Shown: positions 23,601-37,230, counted from the stretch's first letter. The stretch is 64,000 nt of DNA from Xestospongia bergquistia (GCA_963965975.1 OZ014412.1:1738501-1802500); one strand, 5' to 3'. The notes: generated by a model from the letters alone, not told the origin. A program made the numbers and translations.

Positions 23601-24089
23601 ATTATGAGGGTAAAAGGGTATGTGTCCATCAACATAAACTGTTAGTATGTCAAAACAATTAACTGACATCAACCTTACTGAGAATGACATTGTTGTTAGT
23701 TATTTCCAATTAATTAGCTATTTAAAACTAAAACTAAAAGTATTTTTAGTTGGTTGTTTTCACTTTTAACTAACTAACTATAACTGAATTGTATATGACT
23801 AACGACTTATGACTGATGATATGAATTATGACACTGCAATATATTATATACACATACATTATCAGTAAATATGATATCATATATATCACAGTTCATACCT
23901 GTTGACTATTAATATAATCTGCTCTAGTCTTTGATATACTCTTTATTAACGGACAAATATAAACTAATAAATGAATATACATACACCAATGAATGTATAA
24001 ATAAATAAGGAGATAAATTAATGAATGAAAAATACCCTATAATAGGGAGACAAACAAACTTAATTACATGAAGTCATTATTGCTATACC

Positions 24090-24563
24090 TTTCTCCTAAC
24101 ATATACAGATGTTATTCCTACTATCACTAATACTATTACTATTATCAGTATTATTATGAAGATAATTATAACACTAACAACTACTGGAACAATAATATTT
24201 GATAACAGTTTCCTAGATAACTACACAGTCCACATTGAACATCCACTGAATTTTGTTTTGTTATCGGAAAATATCATTTACTACTACACATGTGGAGTCA
24301 CAACAATACTGCTGTTTGGTAAATTCACATTGATCACAGGCTTAATAGATTCCAAAATAAAAGACAGCTCCCAGTGTATCTATAGGAACACTCAAATGTT
24401 ATTTGGCTCCAACAAGAGCTATAGTATTTGAGACAATGGACAAAGTCCACTGACAGTTAATCCAGAAGGAGCAATTTTATACTGGACTAATACAGGCTTA
24501 ATTTATTGTTGCTATCCAGTACAGAAATATAAGATGAAAGAACAAATAACTACTTAATTTCAT
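24090..24563 (-). pseudogene. Relic Ig exon fused to short-tail membrane exon
   Basis: Exon 1 remains (ATG at 24563) decay toward about 24215. They abut directly the short-tail type membrane exon (about 24205-24096, with IIIFIIILIIVIVLVIVGIT-like sequence). Both FN3 domains are missing, a deletion like that in K at 62 kb. The GT-box element is at 24574-24584. Confidence 0.6.
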
Positions 24564-24599
24564 CCTTAATATTAGTGGGTGTGACTAGGAAGTAAAAGG

Positions 24600-26812
24600 G
24601 TATGTGTGCCTTCGACAAAACACCGTTGGTACATCTCTAAACAATGGACTGACATCAACCTTACTGAGAATGACTTTGTTGTTAGTTATTGCCATTAAAG
24701 ACAATAATACTGTATGAACTTCAATTTAAAATTCAACAGTTGAAGTAAAAACTATAAAGGTCATAAAGTATACAACTAAATAAAGGGGAAACAATTTAGA
24801 GTTTTGAGACATTTGGCACTCAATAATGTTCTTCATTGTTGTTTAGTTATTTATAACTAAAAATTAAAACTACTTTTAGTTGGTTGTTGTCACTTTTAGC
24901 TAACTAACTGTAACTGACTAAAAGAAGATTTTGGTCTGTCAAAACTAACAATAAGTAACTGAAAGTTTTCACTGTATTTCCATAACTAACTATAACTATC
25001 TATATAGCAGGTTTGGTTCACTATGTCAACTTCCAAATGTCAATTACTAAAATGTCTTTATACAAAATGCATACTAAATTAGGAATCATTAATAACTCAC
25101 TGACACTAAGCAAATGACCCATATCATGCTGGTATTAACAAATAAGAGTTATAATAAATAATCATAAACATTGTGTAGAGCAAAAGTAATACCTAGAACA
25201 ACAGGAGAGAGAAAATTTAGTCTAGATCAGGTATACAAATATTAATAACTTTTCTTTTTTCTAACATGTACAACTTGTTAAAAATAATGAATTGCTATTT
25301 TTATTTCAAACAACATTTTGCTGACAAACACACAGACAAACAACCATTTAACACTGCTATGCTCTCCTTGCAGTGTGGGGCAATAGTTAATTAATGTTAA
25401 TGTTAATTATGTAACTACTGTTTGTTTAATGAATGTAAATTATACAAGAGATAGAGAAAGGGTTCTTGTAGACTGTGTCTAGTAATACAACTAATAATAT
25501 GATACTTGATAATAATATATCTAGTAATACATACTTAATTCTTTATCATAGAACAATAAGAACTAATTTATTAATCCAAGTTTATTGTAAGATTGTTAGA
25601 CTTCGGATAAGAGTAAACACAACTGATATGAATTAATAACATTGCCAGAATATAATCTAGCCAGATCCTAGCTTTCCTAAAACATTGGAGTATGCCGATA
25701 TAAACATCATACTTAGTTGTGATGGCTGAGGAACCAAAGTTGACCAGCCAAGACAACTATTTATCTAAATTTAAATGCACTACACAATCGGCAACATTTT
25801 AACGCATTTGTGTAGTGCACTTTGGGTATCGACATTATGGGAATTGATATTATATGAGTTGACATAATGCTATTAATTCTGTAAAGCCATCATTAAAAAG
25901 GTTTGCTTACTGAGTGACATATCATTAAATGCCAAAATGAAGAATGTATAAATGTTTCAGAATTGAAAAAGGCTTAGTACTGGCATAAACAGTACAAAAG
26001 AACTAATGATTTTAAGCATTTAACATATTTTTAAATATATTTCTAAACCTCAAAGTGTGTTAATTAATGTCTATGATTCAATTGTTAATTGAGGAATTAT
26101 GTGTATATGTACCAATGTAAATCAGCTGGGAATACTTTTGTTAAGAAAGTGTCCATTAACTGTTAAACACTTTGAATAACTTATGTTCATCAACAATTTA
26201 TAACATATTGGACACTTGAATAGTAAATTAAATATAAATATTTCACTGATACATTTTACATTGAAAGTGCTTGTACTTAAGTCTTTTCTAAAGGCTTTGC
26301 CCATGCCTGATTACATGTGTATATATTAATGATACCAGTTGATATTTGGCATATACTATAGGTTGATAGCCAAAACGTCAGTCCAAATAAACAATCACAA
26401 CATACATCAAGTTAATGGACAACTTATATGATATTTTATAAGTAAACCATAATCCCTAAACCTTTCTAATACCTAAAGATAGCTATAAAAGAATAATAAA
26501 TACTTGGCTCACTAACTGCCAGTCTAGCCATTTCTTATCTACAAAGCTAACAAATTTGTTTGTTAATGATGACATATACAATTACTGTCCAAATTCAAAT
26601 TATATTGACATAGTATTGAGTTGTTAAAAATAGAAAGAATATACAATATGAATTTACTACTGATTTTTTTCAATGAATTAAAAACAAAGCCTTTTCACCC
26701 AAAGGTATGTCATATATCATAAATGATGTTGACTAGTATAAATGGTTATAAGATGAATACAATAATAATTAATTACATTATAAGAACTTCCTGTGAAGTA
26801 ATTTATTAAACA
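24600..26812. other. Repeat-rich spacer 3' of gene D
   Basis: No gene recognised. It includes blocks rich in CTAACTAACT-like words (24870-25000; also 23730, 52790, 54430) and a putative inverted-repeat element (25025-25870). 25.9-26.8 kb recurs near 55.2-56.3 kb and, inverted, at 33.8-34.9 kb. Confidence 0.45.
25025..25870. mobile_element. Putative MITE-like element with long imperfect inverted ends
   Basis: The left end reads TATGTCAACTTCCAAATGTC, then AATTACTAAAATGTC. The right end, on the opposite strand, reads TATGTCAACTCATATAATAT, then CAATTCCCATAATGTCG. The same kind of paired ends bracket 54650-55165, and a single end occurs near 34650. No transposase is seen. Confidence 0.35.
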
Positions 26813-29800
26813 TTATGTAATACTTGTATATTCTACAGCATCCTGTTGATCCACTGTTGGTGTAGGGTAATCCTTTTGAGGAAACTCAATTGGAGTATAT
26901 TGTGTTGTTTTCTAACATAAGAGATATATAGTACTGGGAATTATATATAATTAAACAATTGTCATGTTAAAACTATATAATATTACTATATAATAATATT
27001 ATATCAATAAGTAGAATGGAAAGATCATTAACTAATTACAAGAATTGATAATATACATGTAATAGTACATGTAAAATATTACTTTCTTTTTTGCTGATCT
27101 TATCTTGCTCATTTCAGTGTACAAGTAAGTACTTGTATCATCTTTAGTTTCATTCTGATAAAGTTATTATCATTAACAATATCATATTATAATCTAACCT
27201 TGATTTGATCTGATGAGTGTGAGGAAGATGTCTTGTTACCAAATAAAAAGGTACAATTATTATCTGAGTCATCACTAATTGGATGAAAAGGTAAAGGAGA
27301 CTAGAGAAAGTTGAAGGAGATAAATGTGAGACTAACAACTTGAAAGTTCTTACTTTGGGACTCCTTGTTGACCCCTTCTTTCTGTTAGTATTGGTCTACA
27401 ATGGATGGAGTAATGGCTATGTCATATCATTACAAATACATTCAATACCTTTTCTATATTAACAGGTACCTCACTATAACCAGGTATATCAACAACATTC
27501 TCTAACTGAGAAGAGGATGTAGTAGGAGGAGGTAGAGGGGAGAGTAAAGGAATGACATTGGCAGCTGGTTTAGGCGTGGTATAATTTGACACGCTCTACA
27601 AAAGAAGTCCACATGTACATATTACATTAAACAATACATGTGTTTGTAATATACAATATATTGTACTGTAGGATGTGTCATTGATACAATAATTAGTCAC
27701 CTGGTCGGCCAAGAGTTCAGTGTATGCTGGAGTTGTTATTGAGACATTGTCTCGAGGGAGGGTTTGAAGTTTTTTTGGTGTCTGATAAGTTGGATCACCT
27801 TGAGACTACGGAAGGAGAGTACACAGTGTGGATTTTAACCATGTAATAATAATATATGTTATATTAGATAATAAAGTAAATCATTAGTCTACAAGAAACA
27901 GCTGCTATATTACATATTTTTGGTAAATTTCGGAACAAATAAAAAGATATCTAACACCAAATAGAGGATAACCCTATTAATTAGCAAATAATAATTGTGG
28001 TAGCTATGTTGTCACTAGAGAATATGGACATCTATAACATAACCAAACAGTTTATAAAACAAGAAAACAGTATGTCAACATTGACTAAAATTATTATATC
28101 TATCCATCTGTACTTCCATATATCCATTCATCAAACAGTTGATATATATCTATCCATAGTTATATAAACAAGTTTTAAATGTATATATGTTGTTTTTTAT
28201 ATGGTATTGAGTAATTAGTTTTAGTTTCAGTTACATATTGTGACATACAATGGACTTATAGAATTTATGACCATATATGGATATATTATATGTTAGTAAT
28301 GTACTACATATACAATCAATATAGACATATCAATTAGTCATAACTTTTTATGTTATTAGTGTATTAAATACAACTTCATTATGAGGTAGTCACAATAGAT
28401 ATGAGTAGAGCAGTCATAAATATCAAGTATAGTTACAGGTCATTGTCAAAGTGACAAGTATACTATGTTAAAGTATTTATTGAGTACTACAATATCATAT
28501 ATATAACACAGCTACCCTTAGTAGGTTGGCTAACTAGAGTGTCAATATATATATAATTATACAATACCATAATACTATATACACAATAACATTCTATTAA
28601 TTAATGTTTTAAACAAACATTAGGATTGTATATTTAAATAATGTGAATTATGACACTATAATATAATATAGACGCATATATTATCAGTAAACATGATATT
28701 ATATATGTAACAGTAACAGCAGATACACATTATACAGAACACACCTGTTGACTATTAATATAATCTGTTTTAGTCTTTGATATATCTTGAGGAGTGAGAT
28801 AGTCATCATCACACTATATATATCAGTGAGGAGATATATAGTTAGTGTTTAATATGATGTACCTTATGAACTGAACTCTGACCCTCTTTACTAAAACATA
28901 TTGTTATTTAAAATAATGAATAAACATTACTTGCTTACTTTAGGTTTGAATTTTCCGTTGTAGTTTCTAAATAAATAGAAATAAGTAATGTATGTTATTA
29001 CTATGTAATATGTGTCAATATACAATGCTATGCCTTAATTGACCAATCTGATTGTTCTATTTTAGGTCACTAAATATATATATATATATCAATATACTAG
29101 TAATATATGTTATTAATAAGTATATACGTTATTATGATGTAACAATTTGTCCTTTTGATGTAATATAATATTATGAGTACATTACTTATAACAAGAACAT
29201 TCTGTCAAAAATAACTCAAAGTACCTTTTAATTTATATATATAACATCTCTTCTTAAAGAACACAATACATAGTACAAATATCAAGATACCAATGATCAG
29301 TACAAGAACCATAAATACTACTGCTGTTACTATAGTAATCATAATGGTACCAATAGAAGATCTAGGTTGAGTACCTAATAGAAGATATAACACAACTATC
29401 ACATGTCTAGTGTTACAAACTATGTATAAGAGTGGGTGCTTCTGATGTTATTGGAGTATTAGAGGTAGAATGGGAAGTAACTATAGTAATAATAGTAACT
29501 ACAAAAAGTAGATAACATATAAACATCATAATAATGTACTTGTTGTCCTGATTGTTCTTGAAGATAATGATGATGTTAATATATGACAAGATGTGGGATA
29601 TATACCTACGTTGACAATATATATGTAGATCATATGAAACAAATTGTTACTCACTTATTAATTCAGTCAAGTTAATAAATTCTGTTCTATCTCTTCCAAC
29701 AGAGTTGATCACTTCAATAGCTATATACCATGTAGTATTATCAATAACTGACTGTATATTAACACTCATATCATAGACTGTATTATTTGTTACAGTATCA

Positions 29801-30852
29801 ATGTTAGGAATTAATATTGGAGTGTTGTTGAGTTGTCTCCTACAATAATCCTCTTGTATGAGATGATATGTATAATTTAATGGATCTTCATTACAAGATA
29901 CTGTTACCTATAGTAGTTTATAATAATTTACTTTTAATAAAGTAATAATGAAGTAACATACACTGAAATTGAGTGATAATGTTCCAGAGATAGTAGAAAC
30001 AATTATTTCATCAGTGATATCAGGAACTATATTAAAAACAAGGAAATAAAGCTATTACAACATAACATTAACATTACCTGATACTATTATAAAGTTATCT
30101 TCAGCAATAGCTAGTTCACTATAACCATATTGTGTACCAGCAGATACACTCCATTGTAACTGACTACATTCGATATATGATATGTTATCTTTATGTAGAG
30201 TTATGTTAGTTGAGTTAGTTACTGTAGTGAACATTACTGATATATTATCAGAGTTAACTACTGTTATATTGTACTGGAACTGAATATAGTCCATTAATGG
30301 AGGAGACCATCTTAATATTACTGCATTGTCTAGTAACTGATGAGTTAGTAAGTGAGGAGGACCTACAATAGATGTGACTATATTAAAGAAGATATATTAT
30401 AGTACTTACTTACCAAATGATATCAGTTGTACTGGTAATGATATAATAGTAGGTTGTAGGACTGTAAAACAATTTACACTATTACAAAGTCCACACTGAA
30501 CACTCAGTGGGTTTGTTAAATATTGTTTAAGTATTTTAATGATAAGTGTCGTTTCTCTAGGCCTAACTTGAGAATTTGTGCTGACAGTTATATTAGCGTC
30601 AGTATTATCTGAGACAATTGGTTTACGATCAGTGATGTTCCAAAATGGTAGCTGTAGACTTCCACTGTAGTCATAAAAACACTCAAATGTTATAGTACTA
30701 CCAACAGGAGCTATAACTTGAGAAGATGGACAAGGTCCAATGATAGTTATTCCAGTAGAGCCATTGTATACTGGAATAGTACAGGATTGTTGTTGTCCAG
30801 TACAGAAAGAAAAAACAAAAGAAAAATACATGTACAACAGCAGACTCTTCAT
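26813..30852 (-). CDS. Gene D: Ig/FN3 receptor with long ITIM-bearing tail, 675 aa
   Basis: Sixteen exons join in frame (2028 nt): 30852-30414, 30362-30078, 30026-29962, 29907-29655, 29605-29540, 29498-29421, 29374-29225, 28966-28939, 28890-28863, 28813-28745, 27805-27701, 27595-27449, 27395-27354, 27300-27199, 27154-27083, 26911-26813. Signal peptide at 1-20. Ig-like domain to 146 with GPCPSSQVIAPVGSTITFEC and VQCGLC. Type-b FN3 at 147-241. Second FN3 at 242-347, opened by VTVSCNED. Ser/Thr-rich cassettes to 395, membrane helix at about 405-436 with a basic stop-transfer FKKR. Tail tyrosines include DYLTP, YQTP, PAYTELL (515), YTTP, PGYSEV, LYTEM, TQYTPI (648) and VEYTSI (671). Only VEYTSI is a strict ITIM; PAYTEL lacks the -2 residue. 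An upstream ATG 7 bases ahead of the start is out of frame. Inferred role as for gene A. Confidence 0.88.
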
Positions 30853-30866
30853 CTCTCATCGATTGT

Positions 30867-30890
30867 GGGGGGGGGGGGAGGGGGGAGGGG
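30867..30890 (+). promoter_or_regulatory. G-tract just upstream of the gene D start codon
   Basis: Twelve Gs, then A, six Gs, A, four Gs on the + strand, beginning 15 bases upstream of the gene D ATG; the gene's own strand is C-rich here. It is the only such tract in the window and sits where other copies carry the GT-box element. It could form a G-quadruplex in template DNA. Confidence 0.5.
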
Positions 30891-30899
30891 CATAAATTT

Positions 30900-31650
30900 T
30901 TTAAAAATCTTGTTTGAGGGGTGATCCATACATACCGAAATGATCACCATCTTCTTAAAAAAACCCTTAAACTTTGCAATTCACCATTAAACTTTACACG
31001 ATGAAGTAGAGAGTGTAGGTATAATGCAAAGTTGCTCATACACTTGCTACTTACAGTCTTAATTTTGATTTTTTTCTAAATTTGTTTTAAAATTAGTTCT
31101 GTAAATATTTTTTGAAGGTTTTTATGTTAAGTAAATTACAAGAAATCTGCCAAAAAATCATAACATACTGCAAGATTCATAATGTAATTAAATCGTTTTT
31201 ATAGCATATTTTGCAATTTTAAAAAAATTTGGTTATAGTTTTCCAAATATAAAAAAACATATTGGTTTTCTGATATAGCTCTTAAATGATTTTTAAGCTT
31301 TTATTGAACTCTCATAATTACTGATTCGTCTAAATTAGTCGTTAAGGAATTCACTAAAGAAAACATACATAATTTTAAAGAGATTGTGCATATCTGAAGT
31401 TTCATACTTGAGAATTATTCATTTAAATTGAAGTTATTTCTTAAAAACTATCTCAGCTTTACCAGTCCTCCATTTTCTTTAATTTTCAATCAAAAAAGAG
31501 AGAGATGCTTGTTTCCATCCGTGAACCTCCGTATTTTCATCATAATGTATCATCATTATGATAAATGATTAATTATAGCGTCATAAAGCCTTTGTACATG
31601 AATAATGAACACTTTTAATAGGAAATGTCATAAGATGATTCTAAAATCAC
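30900..31650. other. Block without family similarity
   Basis: About 750 bases rich in T and A homopolymers, unlike the flanking receptor-derived sequence. I see no exon, no inverted ends and no open frame of note. It may be an inserted non-coding element or the original upstream region of gene D. Confidence 0.4.
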
Positions 31651-33115
31651 CCTCTCAACTTAGCTTCTATACAATCCTTCACTCAGGACAGATCTGCATC
31701 TGAGGATCTGGTTTAAATTTCTACGAAAAACTGACATAATAATAATCTCATTCATTTACGTACCTTTCTATTAACATATACAGCTGTTATTCCTACTATC
31801 ACTAATACCATTACTATTATCAGTATTATTATGAAGATAGTTATAACACTAACAACTTCTGGAATAATCATATTTGATGATGACACTAGAAAATAATATA
31901 AGTTATTGTCATTATACAGTGTTAATGAAGTATACATACTTTGCTTTAAAAATATAGAATATTATATATATATATATATATTATTGTAATATGTTATTGC
32001 AACAACTAATAATTATAGCTTAGATTACTATGGAATCTAGAAATCACGTAAATTACTCACTGTACAATTTTGTTGCTATGTTGTACTAGTCTATTACAAA
32101 GCAATGAATTATACAGTTAGTATGAATTGAGATTCCATATTAATCCATTGTATGTAAAGTATAAAGTAGTTCTTAAAATAATATATTAATTTTTACAGTA
32201 TACAAATATATTATAATTGTTAAGTTCATTAAGTATAGAATATATAACACATAAAGTATTGGTTCTAACCACTTTTTCATTGACCTAAGGTTGACCTAAA
32301 CATTTAAAATAATGTAGGATTAATGATATAAAGTAATACTTACTTTCATTTTTTATATTAATATATTCTGTCATGTCATTTCCTATGAAGTTCTCTACCA
32401 TTATTGCTATAAAATATATCCTGTTATCAACTGAAATATCAGTTATATTGATAAATATAGTATCATTTATTGATATTGGAGTTACTGATGATGAACTGTT
32501 AATATCATTTCCACAATAATACCTAATAAAATAGAGAATAGGAAGTGTTCAATAGCTATCTTTTTTGTTTTCACTGAGAAATTGAGAAATGTATTAATTC
32601 ATCTTTAATAACTTGTATATCATCTATAATATTTCGAACTACTTTAAATAGAATAATCATTAATAATTGTTAATAACAATATATATTTACTTATCTGATG
32701 AGTTGGTAAGCAAGCAGAACCTACAGTAGATGTAACTAAAAAGGAGATATATTATAGTACTTACTTACCAAATGATATCAGTTGTACTGGTAATGATATA
32801 ACAGTAGGTTGTAATGAATTAAAGCATTTATTTTCTGCAGCATTATATAGTCCACATCGGATGTGTAGTGAATCTCGTTTGGTTACTGGAAGAGTAAGTA
32901 TAGTGAAGCCATTGTTACCACAATTTATGTATACTGCTATTTGATGGTACATTTGAGCTGACAATTGGCACAATATCAGTAATATTCCAAAATGAAAGAT
33001 AAATTTCAGTTTGACTATAAGAACACTCAAACTTTATAGTACTACCAACAGGAGCTATAACTTGAGATGATGGATGAGGTCCTCTGACAGTTACTCCAGA
33101 GTTATTGGATACTGG
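31650..33115 (-). pseudogene. Gene E: broken receptor, first FN3 deleted, short tail cut
   Basis: The Ig exon (from about 33115, 5' part missing) keeps GVTVRGP, PSSQVIAPVGSTIKFEC and SFWNITDIVPIVSSN, then shifts frame before the conserved QPTVISLPVQLISFG end. The FN3-1 exon is reduced to a scrap near 32735-32700. Second-FN3 pieces lie at about 32640-32575 and 32520-32345. The short-tail membrane exon 31885-31764 is intact, but the tail ends early (KFKPDPQMQICPE then stop). It is a pseudogene. Confidence 0.7.
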
Positions 33116-33239
33116 ACTATCTTTTCAAATTAACTAGTTGGGGAATTTCTAAATACATTATTGAAGTAGGATAAATTGGATATTCAGACACACTCATCAG
33201 TGGTGAGAATGGTAGTTAGTATATCAAGTAACCTTTCGT

Positions 33240-33800
33240 GTATATATATTTATATAAATTCATATTTAATACATATTTTTATGCCTATATTTTGGTATTA
33301 GAAAGGTTTATGGATGATGGTTTACTTATAAAATATTATAAGTTGTCAGTCTCACATTGTCTCCCTCAACCTTCTCTTGTCTCCTTTATTTTCTCTTCCA
33401 ATTAGTGATAACTCAGATAATAATGGTGCCTTTTATTTGGTAACAAGACATTTTCTTCGCACTCATCAGATCAAATCAAGGTTAGAATATAATAAGATAT
33501 TTTTTAACGATATTGACTTTATGAGAATGAAACTAAAGATGATATAAGTACTTATTTGTACACTGAAATGAGTGAGATAAGATTAGCAAAAAAGAAGGTA
33601 ATGTTTTACATGTACTATTACATGTAATAGTACATGTACATGTAATAGTGCATGTATATTATCAATTCTTGTATTTAGTTAATGATCTTCCCACTTTATT
33701 TATTGATATAATGTTATTACATAGTAATATTATATTCTTTGAACATAGCAATGTTTAATAATTCCCAGTACTACTGTAGAATATGCCAGTACTACATAAA
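33240..33800 (+). pseudogene. Relic long-tail exons, + strand
   Basis: Three tail exons in + orientation. The one around 33380-33481 is frame-shifted (PISDNSDNNG, then THQIKS). 33526-33597 is open (NETKDDIST, LYTEMSEIR). The end of the last exon, 33771-33799, reads TVEYASTT then stop. The Tyr+3 residue is Thr, so the ITIM is lost. It forms the inner end of an inverted copy of the gene D 3' region. Confidence 0.6.
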
Positions 33801-34880
33801 TAATACTCACAAATTATTTAACAGGAAGCCCCCATTCTATCATATCAATTATATTTGTTATTTATTATTATAATAATTTCAGTTAATTCATGTTATTATC
33901 AATTCTAACTAATCAACATTATTTAAGTGATATAAAAGGTTTTGTTTTAAATGTATTTAAATAATTTACTAGTAAATTTATAATCAAATTAGTGCATCAA
34001 ATAATCTCTCACAAAAATTAATATGGTTAAGTATAGTAAATTTTATGCCTATATTTGTTATTAGAAAGGTTTGTGATTATAACTTACTTATAATATATAA
34101 TAATGTATAATCTGTTCATTAACATTGATGTATGTTTTGATTGTTTATTTAAACTGAACTTTTGGTTATCAAGTTATAGTATATGTCAAATATCAACTGA
34201 TATCATTAATATATATATATATTTTTATATATACCTGTAATCAGACATACTTTAGAAAATATTTAAGTATAAGCATTTTTTATGTAAAGTATATTAGTAA
34301 CATATTTATATTCAATTTACTATTCAAGTGTCCAATATGTTATAAATTGTTGTTACATCTAATGAACATAAGTTATTCAAAGTGTTATCTTTTCTTTACA
34401 AAGTATTTTACCTGCTGATTTACAAAGTATTTTACCTGCTATGTCTATCTATCATACATAATTACATAATTGACAACTGAATCATAGATGCTGCTACACT
34501 TCAAATTTAAAAATATATTTGCAAGTACTAGGCTCCTTTGTCGATTTTGTTGTGTTTACACATTTGTCATTTTGGCATCCAATGACATCTCACTCAGTAA
34601 GCAAAACCTTTTCAATGAGAGCTCCATAGAATAGGTACCAGCATGTCAACTCATATAATTATAACATAAATTCCCAAAATGTCTATGTATCAAAATGTTA
34701 CCAAATACATGTTTAGTGCATTGGTTAGTGAATTAAGTTTTCTTGATTGGTCAATCTTGCAATGGGTCCTCAGCATTTACATCAGCATATTCCAATGTTC
34801 AAGGAAAGCTAGGACATGGCTAAATTAAATTCTGGCAATGTTACTAATTCATATTAGTTCTAGTCACTTTTAGCCAAAGT
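33800..34880. repeat. Inverted copy of the gene D downstream spacer
   Basis: Read on the minus strand this matches 25.6-26.8 kb in the same order (for example the TTGATATTTGGCATATACTA and ATAACTTATGTTCAT regions). Together with 33240-33800 it makes a long inverted duplication flanking genes D and E. Confidence 0.55.
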
Positions 34881-34994
34881 CTTACAATCTTATATGAAAC
34901 TTGATATATATATATATATTAATATATTAGTTATTATTGTTCTAGTGATAAAGAAATAAGGATCATATTACTAGATACAGTTTATATGAACTAT

Positions 34995-36270
34995 TTCTCT
35001 ATCTCTTTTTGGTTGATCTTATCTCACTCATTTCAGTATACAAATGAGATTCATTATTAGTTTCATTCTGATACTAGTACTACAAGCAGGAAGTATAGTA
35101 TTTGAGATGTTGGTCAATTATATTTTGTAATGATAACATGTACAATTACTGTTCAGATTTATTACATTGATATATTGTTGAGCAGCTAATAAGATGTTTA
35201 AATATCAAAAATAAAAAAATTGTATGATGTGGAGTGATGTCATATATCACTGACAATTAAATGATGTTGTCTAGTAAAAATAGTTTGATACTAAATTAAC
35301 AGTAATAATAACAAAAATAACAATAATAATAACAATGGTCATGATGATGATGAACGAATATACATTAATAATTAATAACAATATATATGATATGATATGA
35401 TAAATACTTCTTGTAAAGTAATTTATTAAACATTATGTAATACTGGCATATTCTAAGACATAAGACATACACATTATACAGAACATGTGATGTATCCAAC
35501 AGATCTTTGACATATCTTGGAGAATGAGATGTCAGTAAATAGACTTTACAAGTAAAGCATTTGATATTTCATGTATAGCATAAGTGTTATGTCTATCATA
35601 TGTACAGTACAGATATTATGTCTATCACGTGTACAGCGGAGGTACTGTGTCTACCTCATTAGGTTGGTAATACTGGTTAGCTATAATGTAGTCAGGTTAG
35701 ATATATCACATGTACAGTTGTAATAGTAACAAGAGATACATATTATACAGAACACACCTGTTTACTATTAATATAATCTGTTCTAGTTTTTGACATATCT
35801 TGAGGAGTGAGATACAACACACTATATACATCAGTAAAGAGATAAATAGTTAGTGTTACTATATTGTACCTTATGAACTGAACTATGACCTCTTCACTAA
35901 AACATATTGTTATTTAAAATAATGAATAAACACTACATACTTAAGTACTTTAAGTTTAACACAGTAGTGTCTAACTAAACAACTATATATATATATATCA
36001 ATATCATAGTAATATATGTTATTAGTATGATAGATAATAGTTATATGTAGTATGTAATATATGTCACTGTACCATGCTATGTCTTAATTAACCAATTAGA
36101 TTGGTCCATTTCAGGTCAATAATTATACATTAATGTATTAGTAATACACGTCACTATGATGTAATATGTGTCATTAAGATGTAATGTAATATTATAAGTA
36201 CATTACTTATAACAATAAGTATTATGTTAACAATAACTCAAAGTACCTTTTAATTTATATGTATAACTAG
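34995..36270 (-). pseudogene. Relic long-tail exons, first set
   Basis: Minus strand scraps: the NETK exon (about 35076-35006), a shortened last exon near 35450, the YLTP exon (about 35825-35758), the two 28-nt exons near 35899 and 35950, and the last bases of a membrane exon near 36250. Order and frame are lost. Confidence 0.6.
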
Positions 36271-36279
36271 TAAAAATTG

Positions 36280-37230
36280 ATAATAACATGAATTAATAAC
36301 AATTATAATAATAATGATGACAATAATGAACAGAGATACAATAATTAACAACAATAATTGATACAATATGATGAGTACTTCCTGTGAAGTAATTTATTAA
36401 ACGTTATGTAATAGTAGTATACTCTATAGTATTCTGTTGACCTATAGTTGGTGTAGGATAATCCCCTTCAGAGTATACTGTGTTATAGTCTAATATAGAA
36501 GATATGTAGTAGTAGGAATTATATATGATTAAACATTGCTATGTTGAAACTATATAATATTACTACTACTAATACTATATCAATAAATAGAGTAGAAATA
36601 TCATTAACTAATTACTAGAATTCATAATATAATATATATACATATTGCATGTTTTACATGTACTATCACATGTATATATGATAGTACTATCATTATAATC
36701 TAACTTTGATTTGATCTGATAAGTGTGAAGATGTCTTATTATCAAATAAAAGGTACCATTATTAACTGAGTCATCATTATTTGGAAGAGAAGGTAATGGA
36801 GACTAGAGAAAATTGGAGTCCACATGTACATATTACATTAAACAATACATGTATTTATAATATACAATATATTGTACTATAGGATGTCTCAATAAGTAGA
36901 ATTACTCACCTGGTCAGTTAAGAGCTCAGCATATGCTGAAGTTGTTGGGACATTGTCTTGAGAGAGGATTTGAAGCTTGTCTGGTGTCTGATAAGTTTGA
37001 ATCACCTTGAGACTATAAGGAGAGTAAACAGAGTGAATTTTGATCATGATATATATGCATAATTTGTATCAGCTGACACTCTCTATAAAAGAAGTCCACA
37101 TGTACATATTATATTAAACAATACATGTGTTTATAATATACAATATATTATACTATAGGATGTGTCATCAAGACAATAAGTATCACCTGGTCAGTGAAGG
37201 AAAGTTTTCCTGGTGTCTGAGGCTAAGAAA
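36280..37230 (-). pseudogene. Relic long-tail exons, second set, with both exon-11 variants
   Basis: Minus strand pieces: last exon (36480-36400, damaged), SPLPS exon (36800-36700), the SQGD type exon carrying AYAEL (37014-36910, shifted), a stub of the proline-rich exon near 37085, and the PQ-x-FTDQ variant (37222-37187). The last two variants correspond to exon 11 of genes A/D and of gene H, so an ancestor may have had both. Confidence 0.55.

Noticed and set aside
25571-26304. Two open frames of about 60 codons in the spacer
   Set aside because: They have no homologous frame in the matching spacers at 34 and 55 kb and no motif.
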